54,074 nt of DNA from Xanthomonas euvesicatoria pv. euvesicatoria (GTDB lineage: Bacteria; Pseudomonadota; Gammaproteobacteria; Xanthomonadales; Xanthomonadaceae): contig NZ_JAJIUJ010000048.1 in assembly GCF_020880415.1 (NCBI RefSeq), positions 1 to 54,074 on the forward strand. Direction: 5' to 3'. The position numbers were made by a program, and so were the translations under genes. Of the stretch, positions 10,916 to 19,283 are shown piece after piece (within the stretch, counting starts at the first letter, position 1; each line of letters begins with the position of its first letter). The notes under the pieces were generated by a model, which was not told the origin of the DNA, made no database searches, and was given only the letters and a program-made list of their open reading frames with translations.

Positions 10916-11248
10916 ATGAAGTCATTTACCGTAGTCCTGAAGTCCCTGCTACTGGCGTTGTTGTTGTCCTCGAATGCGTATGCGCTCGACAAGGTCGATA
11001 TCAACACCGCGTCTGCTGAGGAATTGGACAAGGTGCTGATGAATGTCGGGCGATCAAAAGCCGAGGCAATCGTCGAGCACCGTCAGGCAAACGGTCCCTT
11101 TAAAAGTGCCGAGGAACTGGCACTGGTCAAGGGCATCGGACTCAAGACGGTCGAACGGAATCGCGACCTGATCGAAGTTGGAGCCACGATGGCTCCAGCC
11201 AAGAAGGCTGCCAAGGGGGCGGCGGTGAAACCGGTGGGACGGCGTTAA
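10916..11248 (+). CDS. ComEA-like helix-hairpin-helix protein
   Basis: A 110-residue exported protein. The ATG at 10916, preceded by AAGGAGCG, gives a signal peptide (K-S-L-L-L-A-L-L-L-S-S-N-A-Y-A). A ComEA-type DNA-binding domain follows: V-D-I-N-T-A-S-A-E-E-L, then two helix-hairpin-helix motifs ending at G-I-G-L-K-T-V-E-R-N. The C-terminal tail is Ala/Lys-rich. Such proteins bind double-stranded DNA in the periplasm and pull it in through type IV pili during natural transformation. The pili motors pilT and pilU lie about 25 kb away. Upstream alternative starts add no leader-like residues. Confidence 0.88.
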   Translation: MKSFTVVLKSLLLALLLSSNAYALDKVDINTASAEELDKVLMNVGRSKAEAIVEHRQANGPFKSAEELALVKGIGLKTVERNRDLIEVGATMAPAKKAAKGAAVKPVGRR

Positions 11249-11676
11249 GGGGAAGGGATCCGAGATACGGTTCGACGCGAGGATGCGTGGCCGCAACCTA
11301 ACTGGACAGGATGTCTGGGGGATGGCTGGAAGCCGACAAGGACGTGGAATCGCCCGGTGTTGCACTTGGATGTGCAGCCGGGCGTTTTTCGTTTTTGGCC
11401 TGTGAAGATATTGGGATCGCGCATCGCCAAGGTGTTTTGAAGTGGACAGCAAAACTTGGTGGGCATTCTTCAGGCTGAGTGGACTGCTTCAAAGCCTCCA
11501 AGTGTTCGAGTGACTCATGCGTACCAAGTATTGGTAGAGCCCGCCTTGCGATGGGTCGTGGCGTCAGCCCGCCGCTTGATGTTCAGGTCACTGGCTATGC
11601 GTCTTGCCGATAAAGACAGACGAAGCGGCAAGATACAGCCTGATCTCGGGGCGTGAGCTTGAGGCACAATGCGCCG
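11249..11676. other. 428-bp stretch with a terminator but no gene
   Basis: Apart from the terminator at 11351-11396 I see no feature. Small open frames on both strands lack recognisable families. The 3' part must hold the start signals of the HutD-like gene. Confidence 0.5.
11351..11396 (+). terminator. Rho-independent terminator after the comEA-like gene
   Basis: CGCCCGG pairs with CCGGGCG (11378-11384) with an inner stem TGCAC/GTGCA, then TTTTTCGTTTTT. It stands about 100 bp downstream of the ComEA-like stop, on the same strand. Confidence 0.85.
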
Positions 11677-12522
11677 ATGCAGCTGACAGACCTGAGCAGC
11701 CGGGTGATCCCGGCCAATGAGTACCGCCGTGAGCGGTGGCGCAATCAGTTGGGTTGGACGCGGGAGATCCTGCGTGTGGGCGATACAGCGCAGTGGGCAT
11801 TGCGGCTGTCGATTGCCGAAATCGAGCAGGATGCCGCGTTCTCGGCATTCCCGGGCATCGATCGTGAGTTGGTGCTGCTTCGGGGTCATGGCATGCGTTT
11901 GACGTTCGGCAGCGGCGATGCTGATGTCCAAGCCGCAACCAAAGCCAAACCCAAAGCCGAAAGCCATATCCATACCGGTGCTAGTGAGATTGCCAGCGCT
12001 CGTGCGACCGTCGGTGCCGAGAATGCCGGAGCCGAAACCGAAACCGCTGCGGGCGCCTGGAAGGGTGTTGGTTCAGACGCGAGTGGCGCAGAGAGTGTTG
12101 GCGAGCATGCTGCTGTCGATGGATCTTTGAGCGCTGGTGAGCGCCTTGTTGCAAACGCTTCGCGCAGCAGGCGATGGGTGGACTTAGTACCGCCCTATCA
12201 ACGCGTGCGATTTGCCGGCGAAGAGGCGGTTGAGGCAGTGCTGCTGGACGGTCCTACCCAGGATTTCAACCTGATGTGGCGGCGCGATGTGCTGCAGACC
12301 GAGCTGCTGCATCGTCCTCTGGTCGGCACCATGTTGTTCTTTGCCGACCCAGGTAGCGCCTGGGCGATTCATCTGCTTGCCGGCCAGGCCAGTTTCGGGC
12401 GCGACAGCGGTTTGCCGCCGTTGGCGGCTGGCGATACCGCGTGGTTGAGTGCAGCGACGCGCACCCGTTACGTACTCGACGGTGGCGGCGAATTGCTGGC
12501 GATTCGGGTGAGTCCGGTCTAG
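11677..12522 (+). CDS. HutD/Ves family protein with low-complexity insertion
   Basis: From the ATG at 11677 the protein is about 281 residues and starts with the HutD pattern I-P-A-N-E-Y-R-R-E-R-W-R-N-x-x-G-W-T-R-E-I, a small cupin-like family linked to histidine use or unknown roles. Typical members are near 190-200 residues. Here a low-complexity insertion of about 90 residues (roughly 84-165; repeated K-P/K-A/E-T and A-G-A-E units) separates the first half from the cupin strands V-P-P-Y-Q-R-V-R-F and G-E-L-L-A-I-R-V. No hut genes are nearby. An upstream GTG at 11653 is a weaker start. Confidence 0.75.
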   Translation: MQLTDLSSRVIPANEYRRERWRNQLGWTREILRVGDTAQWALRLSIAEIEQDAAFSAFPGIDRELVLLRGHGMRLTFGSGDADVQAATKAKPKAESHIHTGASEIASARATVGAENAGAETETAAGAWKGVGSDASGAESVGEHAAVDGSLSAGERLVANASRSRRWVDLVPPYQRVRFAGEEAVEAVLLDGPTQDFNLMWRRDVLQTELLHRPLVGTMLFFADPGSAWAIHLLAGQASFGRDSGLPPLAAGDTAWLSAATRTRYVLDGGGELLAIRVSPV

Positions 12523-12676
12523 GGCCTTCTTCACGTATCTGCGAGCAGGGCGCGCCTCCTGGCACGTGCCCGGATGCATTCGTGTCAACGCAGACAAGCG
12601 ACGGCATCGCTGTGCCACCTGGCTAGGGAACAGTGCAGGCGCCGCGAGTGGTTCCGGCAATTCCAGGGGGAAACCA

Positions 12677-13342
12677 ATGAGTACCATCAGCTCGGTCGGA
12701 GCCGGCTACGCCGCCTACGCGTCCTATGCAAGCCGCAGTGCGACCACCGGCAACGCCGCATCCGCCGCACAGGCGGAAAAAACCAATCCGCTGACGCAGT
12801 TGTTCAAATCCATCGATAGTGACAGCGATGGCAGCCTGACCGCCTCCGAGCTATCGACCGCGCTGTCGTCCAATAGCAATGACGACGGCAAGATCGACAT
12901 CGACGGGCTGCTGAGCATGCTCGATCAGGATGGTGGCGGCACCGTCAGCGAGAGCGAACTGGCACAGGCCTTGTCGCCGCCTCCGCCACCGCCGGGTGAG
13001 CAAGGACAGGATGTGCAGTCGTTGTTTGCCGGCCTGGACAGCGATGGCGACGACAGTGTCAGCAGCGGTGAATTGAGCACGCTGGTCAATGGCGACAGTA
13101 CGTCGAGCACGCAGCTGCTGGACCTGCTCGACAGCGACAAGAGCGGGGCGCTGAGTCTGCAGGAACTGCAGGAAGCGATGCAGCCACGCGATCCGCCGCC
13201 GCGACCGCCGTCATCGGCCGATGCATCCAGCAGCGACGGCACACAGCAGGCCTATGCAGCGTTGATGCAGATGGCCGTGGGGCAGTACCGCAGCGTTGGC
13301 GGCAGCGCGACAACGAGCAATCTGGTCGATCTGGCAGCGTAA
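12677..13342 (+). CDS. Four-EF-hand calcium-binding protein
   Basis: A 221-residue acidic protein, start ATG 12677 behind CAGGGGGAAA. Four EF-hand loops can be read: D-S-D-S-D-G-S-L-T-A-S-E (47-58), D-Q-D-G-G-G-T-V-S-E-S-E (83-94), D-S-D-G-D-D-S-V-S-S-G-E (121-132) and D-S-D-K-S-G-A-L-S-L-Q-E (152-163). They form two pairs separated by a poly-Pro spacer (101-106), with a second Pro/Arg spacer after the last. The N-terminus is rich in Ala/Ser/Tyr and has no Sec signal peptide. It probably binds Ca2+; its partner is unknown. It could be a cytosolic buffer or sensor, or an atypically exported protein. Confidence 0.85.
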   Translation: MSTISSVGAGYAAYASYASRSATTGNAASAAQAEKTNPLTQLFKSIDSDSDGSLTASELSTALSSNSNDDGKIDIDGLLSMLDQDGGGTVSESELAQALSPPPPPPGEQGQDVQSLFAGLDSDGDDSVSSGELSTLVNGDSTSSTQLLDLLDSDKSGALSLQELQEAMQPRDPPPRPPSSADASSSDGTQQAYAALMQMAVGQYRSVGGSATTSNLVDLAA

Positions 13343-13512
13343 TGCGGTGATCGAGAGAGAATGGGGAAGCCGGAGCGCGGTCCTGGATCAGCCGGCGCGT
13401 CTAGCGCGCAGCCACCGCAAGCAGGGATGTTGCGGATTTCAGCAGCAGACGCGCTGCGGGTATCTGCGTAATCGCTTTGTTGAGCGCTTTTGGCGGTGGC
13501 GCGTGCGATGGT

Positions 13513-15315
13513 TCAGTACACGTCGCGGCGATAGCGCCCGCTGCCCAGCAGTTCCTGGCTGACATCGGCTCCGAGGATGCAATCCAACGTGCGGTCGAGT
13601 TCGGGTGCCATGCCGCGCAGACTGCCGCAGACGTAGATACAGGCATCTTGATTGATCCAATGACGCAGGCGGTCGGCGGCTGCGGCCAGTGCGTGTTGGA
13701 CGTAATGCGGTGGCTGCGGTTGATCGCGCGAGTAGACAAGCTCCAGGCGTTCGATCCAGCCGTCCTGGTGCCACTGCTGCAACTCGTCGGCATACAGCGC
13801 GTCGTGCGCGGCATTGCGTTCGCCGAACAGCAGCCAGTTGCGCCGCGCGCCGGCTGCGATGCGTGCACGTAGATGCGCGCGCAGACCGGCGATGCCGGTG
13901 CCGTTGCCGATCAGCAGCATCGGCTGGTCGGGTGCGGGCGGGTGGAAGCCGGGGTTGCTGCGCAAGCGCAGCGCGATGGGCGCGCCTATCTGTGCATGGA
14001 CGCAGAGCCAGCCGCTACCCAGCCCCAGGCTGCCGTCGGCGTGCCGATGCTCGCGCACCAGCAGTTCGGCATGGCCTTCCTCGGGGATGGAGGCAAGCGA
14101 ATAGTCGCGATGGGGCAGGGTGACCAAACTGCGCACCAACGCATCTGCGTCCAGTGGTGAAGTTGTGCCTGTTGCTGTTCCCGTAGCTGTATCAGTGCCT
14201 TTACCTGTGCCCGTAGTTGGGTCGATTCTGACTTCGGCATCGGCATCGGCATCGGCATCGGCATCGGCATCGGCATCGGCATCGGCATCGGCGCCAGCCC
14301 TAGCACTAGCACTAGCTCTGAGGCTGGCACCGGTATCCACATCGATACCGAGAGCGGCATCGGTATCGACAGGAAGTTGCGCGCCGCCGAGCCAGTCGAG
14401 CAGGGGGCGGCCGTCGATCTGCTGCGCGCCATCGTAGTGGTTACGCCGCAGCCAGGACTCGACCGCATCCGGGGTGTGACGCGGTGCGATCTCCGCGATA
14501 TCGCCTGCGCTCCACTGCGGCAACGCGCCATCGCATGGCGTCAGGCGCAGTCGGTAAATCGGCGCACCCGCACTGCCGGGATTGACGTGGACACGTTCGC
14601 GTAGCTGCCAGGTGGTGTAGGTGGGCAGGCTCCAGTCGGGTTGCGTCGCCATTGCGGGCGCCAGTTCCGCCAGACGGCGTTGCCAGTGCTGCAGGGCGTT
14701 CGGGTCAGCGTTATCGACCTCGATGCGTTCGAACAGGCGAGTGGCGCCGCGCGCCTGCAGGCGATCGTCGAGGCGTCGGCCGAACGCGCAGTAGTGCGCG
14801 TAACCACGGTCGCCAAGCGCCAGCACTGCGTACTGCACCGCCGTCAGATCCTGCGCGTGGTCGGCACGCCAGGCGCGCTCGGCGGCCTGCGCATGGTCGG
14901 GCGCATCGCCTTCGCCGGTGGTGCTGACGATGCACAGCAGCCGCGGCACGCGTGCGAGTTGATCGCTATCGACGGCTTCGATCGGCAGCGCATGCGCGCC
15001 GACGCCAGCCGATTGCAGCGCGGCAACGCTGCGTTGCGCCAGCTCACGCGCAAATCCGGTCTGGCTTGCCCAGACGATCAACACGCCGCTGGCGTCTGCG
15101 CGTTGTGCGCCGACGCGCTTGCGGGCACGCAGCAGCACGACCGCACACAGGCCCACATACAGCGCCAGGCCGAGTGTGGCCAGTTGCCAACGATGCGGCG
15201 TGGGTGGGCTCCACCATGCGCCCTCATGCAGGCCGGCCAGCCAGCCGACGATGACCGCAAGCGCCAGCAGAACCAGCCCGTTGCCCAGCCACACGCGTGA
15301 GGTGGCGCCGCTCAT
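13513..15315 (-). CDS. Membrane-anchored flavodoxin/FNR-type reductase
   Basis: A 600-residue protein resembling sulfite-reductase flavoprotein alpha subunits. Two N-terminal transmembrane helices (about 10-30 and 43-63) precede a flavodoxin-like FMN domain (W-A-S-Q-T-G-F-A near 80, S-T-T-G-E-G-D-A, L-G-D-R-G-Y), then the FAD domain (R-D-Y-S-L-A-S-I) and the NAD(P)H domain (I-G-N-G-T-G-I-A-G, then V-C-G-S). Its likely role is passing electrons from NAD(P)H via flavins to a membrane or periplasmic partner. The start at 15315 overlaps the apbE stop by 4 bp. The frame stays open upstream through apbE, but that is antigene sequence. A hexanucleotide repeat codes an (Ala-Asp) run between the FMN and FAD parts. 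Confidence 0.85.
   Translation of the reverse strand: MSGATSRVWLGNGLVLLALAVIVGWLAGLHEGAWWSPPTPHRWQLATLGLALYVGLCAVVLLRARKRVGAQRADASGVLIVWASQTGFARELAQRSVAALQSAGVGAHALPIEAVDSDQLARVPRLLCIVSTTGEGDAPDHAQAAERAWRADHAQDLTAVQYAVLALGDRGYAHYCAFGRRLDDRLQARGATRLFERIEVDNADPNALQHWQRRLAELAPAMATQPDWSLPTYTTWQLRERVHVNPGSAGAPIYRLRLTPCDGALPQWSAGDIAEIAPRHTPDAVESWLRRNHYDGAQQIDGRPLLDWLGGAQLPVDTDAALGIDVDTGASLRASASARAGADADADADADADADADADAEVRIDPTTGTGKGTDTATGTATGTTSPLDADALVRSLVTLPHRDYSLASIPEEGHAELLVREHRHADGSLGLGSGWLCVHAQIGAPIALRLRSNPGFHPPAPDQPMLLIGNGTGIAGLRAHLRARIAAGARRNWLLFGERNAAHDALYADELQQWHQDGWIERLELVYSRDQPQPPHYVQHALAAAADRLRHWINQDACIYVCGSLRGMAPELDRTLDCILGADVSQELLGSGRYRRDVY
14235..14292. repeat. In-frame hexanucleotide repeat (CGGCAT)9 plus CGGC
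   Basis: Nine perfect copies of CGGCAT and a partial tenth, inside the reductase gene. On the coding strand it gives alternating Asp-Ala. Because the unit is six bases, copy-number change alters linker length but never the frame. Flanking sequence (14160-14230 and 14290-14330) is also low-complexity, with degenerate GCACTA and GTGCCT units. Confidence 0.95.
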
Positions 15316-16286
15316 GACGCGGACAGGTGGCGTTCGAATGCCGGGCTCATGGATTCGAGCAGGATGCCGTCCTTGCGTGCCAGGAATCGCACGGCCAGTT
15401 CCGCCTTGCGTGCATGGGCAAGACCGGCATCGACGCCAAGCACGGTCATCGCGGTGGCCCAGGCATCGGCCTGCATCGCATCGGGCGCGAGTACGGTGAC
15501 CGCCGCAGGGGCATGCGGAACGGGCGCGCCGGTGCGTGGGTCGAAGGTGTGCGTATAGCGTGTGCCGTCGGCATCGAAGCGGTGCCAGCGATCGCCGGAG
15601 GTGGCGGCCGCCAGGCCGTCCAGCGCCAGCACGCGTGGTGGTAGTGCGCTGCCGGCGTCTTCGTCGGGGGCGGATTCGACCAGCACGCGCCACACGCTGG
15701 TATCGGGCTTGCGTCCGTAGCCGAACAATTCGCCGCCGACCTCGATCAATGCACTGTCGATACCCGACTGCAGCAATGCGCGATGCACACAGTCCACACC
15801 GAAGCCCTTGGCGATGCCGGACAGATCCAGTGCCACTGCGCCTGGCTGCAGCACACGCTTGCCATCCAGCTGCAGGCGTTGCCAGCCGCAACGCAGGCTC
15901 GCCAATGCGATCGCCTGCGCTTCCGGCACACGCCGGCGCGCGCCGGCGGCGCCGAAGCCCCATAGCTCGATCATCGGACCGACGGTGGGGTCGAAGGCAC
16001 CCTCGCTGGCCTGTGCGATCTCCAATGCTGCGCTCAGCACTGCGTGGAATTCGTCGGGCAGGTGATGCCAGCTGCCCGCCGGTGCGCGGTTGTAACGGTT
16101 GATATCCGAATCGACCTCCCAGGTACTCATCTGCGCGACCACGCGATCCAGCGCGGCCTGGATGCACGCATGCAAGGGGTGCAGATCGCGTCCGCGCGGC
16201 GCCACCAGCTTCACGCTCCAGGTGGTGCCCATGCTGCGGCCGCCGAGCGTGGCAATGGCGTGGTCGGCGGAAGACGATGCGGGCAT
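15312..16286 (-). CDS. apbE: ApbE-type FAD:protein FMN transferase
   Basis: ApbE enzymes attach FMN covalently to Ser/Thr in acceptor proteins. This 324-residue copy shows D-L-S-G-I-A-K-G-F-G-V-D, the H-T-F-D-P-R-T-G-A-P-V motif and an A-D-A-W-A-T-A-M segment, which carry the FAD and Mg2+ sites. Usual ApbE proteins are lipoproteins or Sec-exported. Here the chain begins M-P-A-S-S-S-A-D-H-A-I-A-T-L-G-G-R with no leader, and a stop lies only four codons upstream of the ATG. It may therefore act in the cytoplasm. It overlaps the reductase and follows the DUF4198 gene by 67 bp. Confidence 0.9.
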   Translation of the reverse strand: MPASSSADHAIATLGGRSMGTTWSVKLVAPRGRDLHPLHACIQAALDRVVAQMSTWEVDSDINRYNRAPAGSWHHLPDEFHAVLSAALEIAQASEGAFDPTVGPMIELWGFGAAGARRRVPEAQAIALASLRCGWQRLQLDGKRVLQPGAVALDLSGIAKGFGVDCVHRALLQSGIDSALIEVGGELFGYGRKPDTSVWRVLVESAPDEDAGSALPPRVLALDGLAAATSGDRWHRFDADGTRYTHTFDPRTGAPVPHAPAAVTVLAPDAMQADAWATAMTVLGVDAGLAHARKAELAVRFLARKDGILLESMSPAFERHLSAS

Positions 16287-16353
16287 GGACGGGTCTTATG
16301 AAGATGGGGCGGCAGGATGCACGCTGCGTGTGCTCCTGCCGCGTGCCGGCAGA

Positions 16354-17157
16354 TTACTGCGGCAGCACTTCCAGCGTGGCGACATAGCCCAGGCGACGTT
16401 GCTTGGCCTGCGGCAGCGAGGTGGTTGTGTCTTCGCTGGTGGTTTCCAGCCAATACATGCCGGCTTCCGGCCAGGTCACGCTGAAGCCACCCTTGGCATC
16501 GGTCTTGAGCTTGATCTCGTTTTGCGCATTCCGGTAACGGGTGCCGCCGCGCACGATGTCGATCTCCAGCCCGGCGGCCGGTTTGCCGTCCAGCTGCAGG
16601 GTGAACTGCGCGGGTTCGCCGGCAACCAGATCGTTGGGATGGGTCACCGGAATCAACTCGATGCCCTTGCCGGCGGGCTTGAAGACCGTGGTGGTCGGCG
16701 CACCGCGGGTGACGAAGGCTTCCACCCGATTGAAGGACTGCGAGACCTGTAAATCCTGCGCGTTCTTTGGCACCTCGGTGGCGAAGCGGGTTTCGTCGCC
16801 ACGCCAGCGCTTGGGCTTGCCGTCTTCCTTCCAGCTGGCGAACAGGCCTGCATTGACGATGGCCAGCTTGTAGGTGCCGGGCTGGGTGAGCTGCAGGTCG
16901 AACACGCTGCGGTACTTGCCGGTCGCCGGGTTCTCCGGCGTGAGCGCACTGCCATCGGGGGCGGTGATGCTCAGGTTATCCAGTCGCAGCGGCACGTGGT
17001 TGAAGTAGAACAGATCGTTGGACACTGCAGCATCCACGGTGATCCACGGCGCATCGCCAGCGATGACGGTCTGCGACGGCAGCAACCAGGCCTTATGAGC
17101 AAGTGCGCTGAGTGGCAGGCTGGCAAGCAGGCTAATCAGGACGAGCGAGCGTTTCAT
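16354..17157 (-). CDS. DUF4198 periplasmic protein
   Basis: The ATG at 17157 gives 267 residues with a strong signal peptide, [20 protein letters not shown], and predicted cleavage before H-K-A-W-L-L-P. The mature protein would then start with His, as is typical for DUF4198 (related to NikM/Ni-Co transport accessories). The rest is beta-rich with Ig-like strands ([18 protein letters not shown]). Members are often encoded with metal-uptake and PepSY genes. I infer a periplasmic metal- or ligand-binding role. A start at 17196 would weaken the leader. Confidence 0.82.
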   Translation of the reverse strand: MKRSLVLISLLASLPLSALAHKAWLLPSQTVIAGDAPWITVDAAVSNDLFYFNHVPLRLDNLSITAPDGSALTPENPATGKYRSVFDLQLTQPGTYKLAIVNAGLFASWKEDGKPKRWRGDETRFATEVPKNAQDLQVSQSFNRVEAFVTRGAPTTTVFKPAGKGIELIPVTHPNDLVAGEPAQFTLQLDGKPAAGLEIDIVRGGTRYRNAQNEIKLKTDAKGGFSVTWPEAGMYWLETTSEDTTTSLPQAKQRRLGYVATLEVLPQ

Positions 17158-17338
17158 GACGACTCCTTGAAAGACGATGACAACGATGGGACGCACGTGG
17201 AATCAGGGCGAGACTGCAGCGCTGTCTGCATGCATGGAAAGCGCCGGGTTTGAAGCAACACGCCTTGCCGCCATGCGGCAGGTGTGACCTGCGGAAACAG
17301 TGACGTGCTGGAGAGCACCGCCAACGCCAGCGCAGCGT

Positions 17339-17854
17339 TCAGGGCTTTGCAACCAGGATGATCGCACCGAGCTCGCTGCTGCCGCTGGCTTTGGCTGTCT
17401 GCGCGGAGGTCGCCGGCCAGGTGAAAGGCACCTTGACCAGCTCGCGGCCGCCAACTTCGCGTGCGGCTTCCACCACCAGCGTGTATTGCCCAGCCGGCAG
17501 CGACTTCAATGCGCCCTTGGTGTCGGAAAACGACAGCGCATGCGCGCCGGCCGGCCGGGTGGGGCCGGTGACACCGTCGACCGGCACGCTCAGGGTGCGG
17601 CCGCTCTTGCGCCACCACTGGCGCAGATCCGGCAGCCATTTGGTGCCGTGGCCTTCGGCGGTGTCCCTGGATTGATACCAGACCGCCAGATTGGCGGCGA
17701 CCTTCTGATCGGCACCTTCCAGCCAGATCGCGACATACGGGCGGTGGTATTCGGCGACGTTGAGCTTGGGGATTTCGACGTTGATGTCGAGCGTGACCGC
17801 ATATGCCGGCATGGCGAGCAGGCCGCTTAAGGCGATGGTCAATGTGGCGCGCAT
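17339..17854 (-). CDS. DUF2271 protein, possible flavin carrier
   Basis: A 171-residue protein with a Sec signal peptide (L-T-I-A-L-S-G-L-L-A-M-P-A-Y-A). Domain DUF2271 includes a W-L-P-D-L-R-Q-W-W-R-K-S-G region followed by D-G-V-T-G-P-T at residues 93-99. That stretch fits the ApbE acceptor pattern D-x-x-[S/T]-G-A-[S/T] except that Ala is Pro; Thr99 would be the flavinylated residue. Encoded with apbE, a PepSY protein and a flavin reductase, it is a good candidate for a periplasmic FMN carrier. It follows the PepSY gene by 21 bp. Confidence 0.78.
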   Translation of the reverse strand: MRATLTIALSGLLAMPAYAVTLDINVEIPKLNVAEYHRPYVAIWLEGADQKVAANLAVWYQSRDTAEGHGTKWLPDLRQWWRKSGRTLSVPVDGVTGPTRPAGAHALSFSDTKGALKSLPAGQYTLVVEAAREVGGRELVKVPFTWPATSAQTAKASGSSELGAIILVAKP

Positions 17855-17875
17855 GATCGTCTCCGGTAGAAGGAT

Positions 17876-18517
17876 TCAGTGGACCAACAGCAGGGCAAGC
17901 AACAGCGGAATCAGCAGGCCCAGGCCGACCAGCGGCCAGGTCATGTGTCGCTGCCGTGCATGCAAGTGAAGAAGAAACAGGCCGGTGATGCAGAACACCA
18001 GGCAGGCGATCGCAAAGACATCGATGAACCAGCCCCAGGCCGGCCCGGCGTTGCGACCTTTATGCAGATCGTTGAGATAGGCGACCCAGCCACGCGATGT
18101 GCGCTCGTATTCGATTGCACCCGTTGTACGGTCAAGGCTCAGCCACGCATCGCCGCCTGGGCGGGGCAGTGCGACATACACCTCGTCGGCCGACCATTCT
18201 CCGTTGCGTGCGCCGATGCTGATGTCGAGCTGGCGCGCCAACCATTGCGCCACACGGGGCGGCAGCGGTGCATTGCCGTCCTGCCGCTTGCCCAGCGTGT
18301 GCAGCAGGGCAGGCGGCAGCGTCAGCGTGCGTTGCTCGGTCGATGGGCTGGCTTCGATGCGCGCGGCGTGATTCAAGGTCAGCCCGGTGACCGTAAACAG
18401 CAGCATGCCGATCAGGCACAACGCCGAGCTGATCCAGTGCCACTGATGCAGCATGCGCAGCCAGAAACCGCGACGTTGCTGCGCGCTGGCGAGGTGAGCG
18501 TGGTCTGAGGTGGACAT
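17876..18517 (-). CDS. PepSY-associated membrane protein
   Basis: From the ATG at 18517 the protein has 213 residues. One helix near the N-terminus ([19 protein letters not shown]) is followed by a periplasmic PepSY domain (D-R-T-T-G-A-I-E-Y) ending in Y-L-N-D-L-H-K-G, then two more helices to the C-terminus. The conserved His in the D-L-H-K-G region and in L-T-L-N-H may bind heme or metal. Such proteins are encoded with siderophore receptors (PiuB/FoxB-like) and are thought to reduce ferri-siderophores. An upstream ATG at 18697 adds 60 non-family residues. Confidence 0.85.
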   Translation of the reverse strand: MSTSDHAHLASAQQRRGFWLRMLHQWHWISSALCLIGMLLFTVTGLTLNHAARIEASPSTEQRTLTLPPALLHTLGKRQDGNAPLPPRVAQWLARQLDISIGARNGEWSADEVYVALPRPGGDAWLSLDRTTGAIEYERTSRGWVAYLNDLHKGRNAGPAWGWFIDVFAIACLVFCITGLFLLHLHARQRHMTWPLVGLGLLIPLLLALLLVH

Positions 18518-18524
18518 GCTGCGC

Positions 18525-19283
18525 TCAGGCCATAACGTCAGAAACGCGAGGCTGCAACTGCCGCTGCCGTGCAGCCACCTCGTGCAGCAGGGCGCGCAGG
18601 CGCGGATGGCGCGCGCGGGCCAGCAGCGGGGCGAGCTGTTGCAGAAAACCGGCGTGGCCACCTGCGATGGCGCGGCGCATCCACTGTTCTGCGTCATCCA
18701 GCTCGCCGCTGTCGGCGAGCAGGGTGGCGTAGCCGGCCTGACCGCGGAAATCGCCCGCTTCGGCAGAGCGCCGGTACCACACGCATGCGGCCAGGGGATC
18801 TGCAGCGCAGGCCAGGCCCTGGTCGAGATAGCGCGCCAGGAAGTTCATCGACTTGGCATGACCGGCTTCGGCCGCGCGGCGGTACAGCGCCAATGCCTGC
18901 GTGTGGTCCTGCGCCACGCCGCGCCCGGAGGCGTACATGTGTGCCAGGTTGTACATGCCCCAGACCAGGCCATGTTCGGCGGCGTGGCGATACCACAGCA
19001 CGGCCAGCACATCGTTGCTGGCCGTGCCGAACCCGAGCTCATGGCAGCGGCCCAGCTGGTTCATCGCCTCCGCACACCCTGCGTTGGCGGCCACTTCGTA
19101 CCACAGCATCGCTGCAGCCGGATCTGCGGCAATGCCGCGTCCTTCGGCGTACATCTGCGCGAGCAGCACTTGTGCACTTACGTCATGGTTCGCAGCGGCT
19201 TTGTGCAAGAGCGCACGTGCCTGTTCCGGCTGCGTGCGCAGCAACGCGCTCAGCTGCGTGATGTCCAGCGCCGGCTCAGACAT
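18525..19283 (-). CDS. Sel1-repeat protein
   Basis: A 252-residue alpha-solenoid with about five or six Sel1-like repeats (for example [28 protein letters not shown]), each around 36 residues. There is no signal peptide, so it is probably cytosolic. Its start overlaps the stop of the PiuC-like gene by 8 bp. Sel1 proteins usually act as adaptors, and this position next to piuC and a TonB receptor recurs in related bacteria. The function in iron uptake is not established. Confidence 0.85.
   Translation of the reverse strand: MSEPALDITQLSALLRTQPEQARALLHKAAANHDVSAQVLLAQMYAEGRGIAADPAAAMLWYEVAANAGCAEAMNQLGRCHELGFGTASNDVLAVLWYRHAAEHGLVWGMYNLAHMYASGRGVAQDHTQALALYRRAAEAGHAKSMNFLARYLDQGLACAADPLAACVWYRRSAEAGDFRGQAGYATLLADSGELDDAEQWMRRAIAGGHAGFLQQLAPLLARARHPRLRALLHEVAARQRQLQPRVSDVMA

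Noticed and set aside
13513..16167. In-frame extension of the reductase upstream through apbE (884 codons)
   Set aside because: The extra 284 residues are an off-frame reading of apbE. The proper start (15315) overlaps the apbE stop by 4 bp and gives membrane helices at once.
17158..17338. A possible small hydrophobic peptide between DUF2271 and DUF4198 (L-A-L-A-V-L-S-S-T-S-L-F-P)
   Set aside because: No good start codon or ribosome-binding site, and the later residues do not look like a protein domain.
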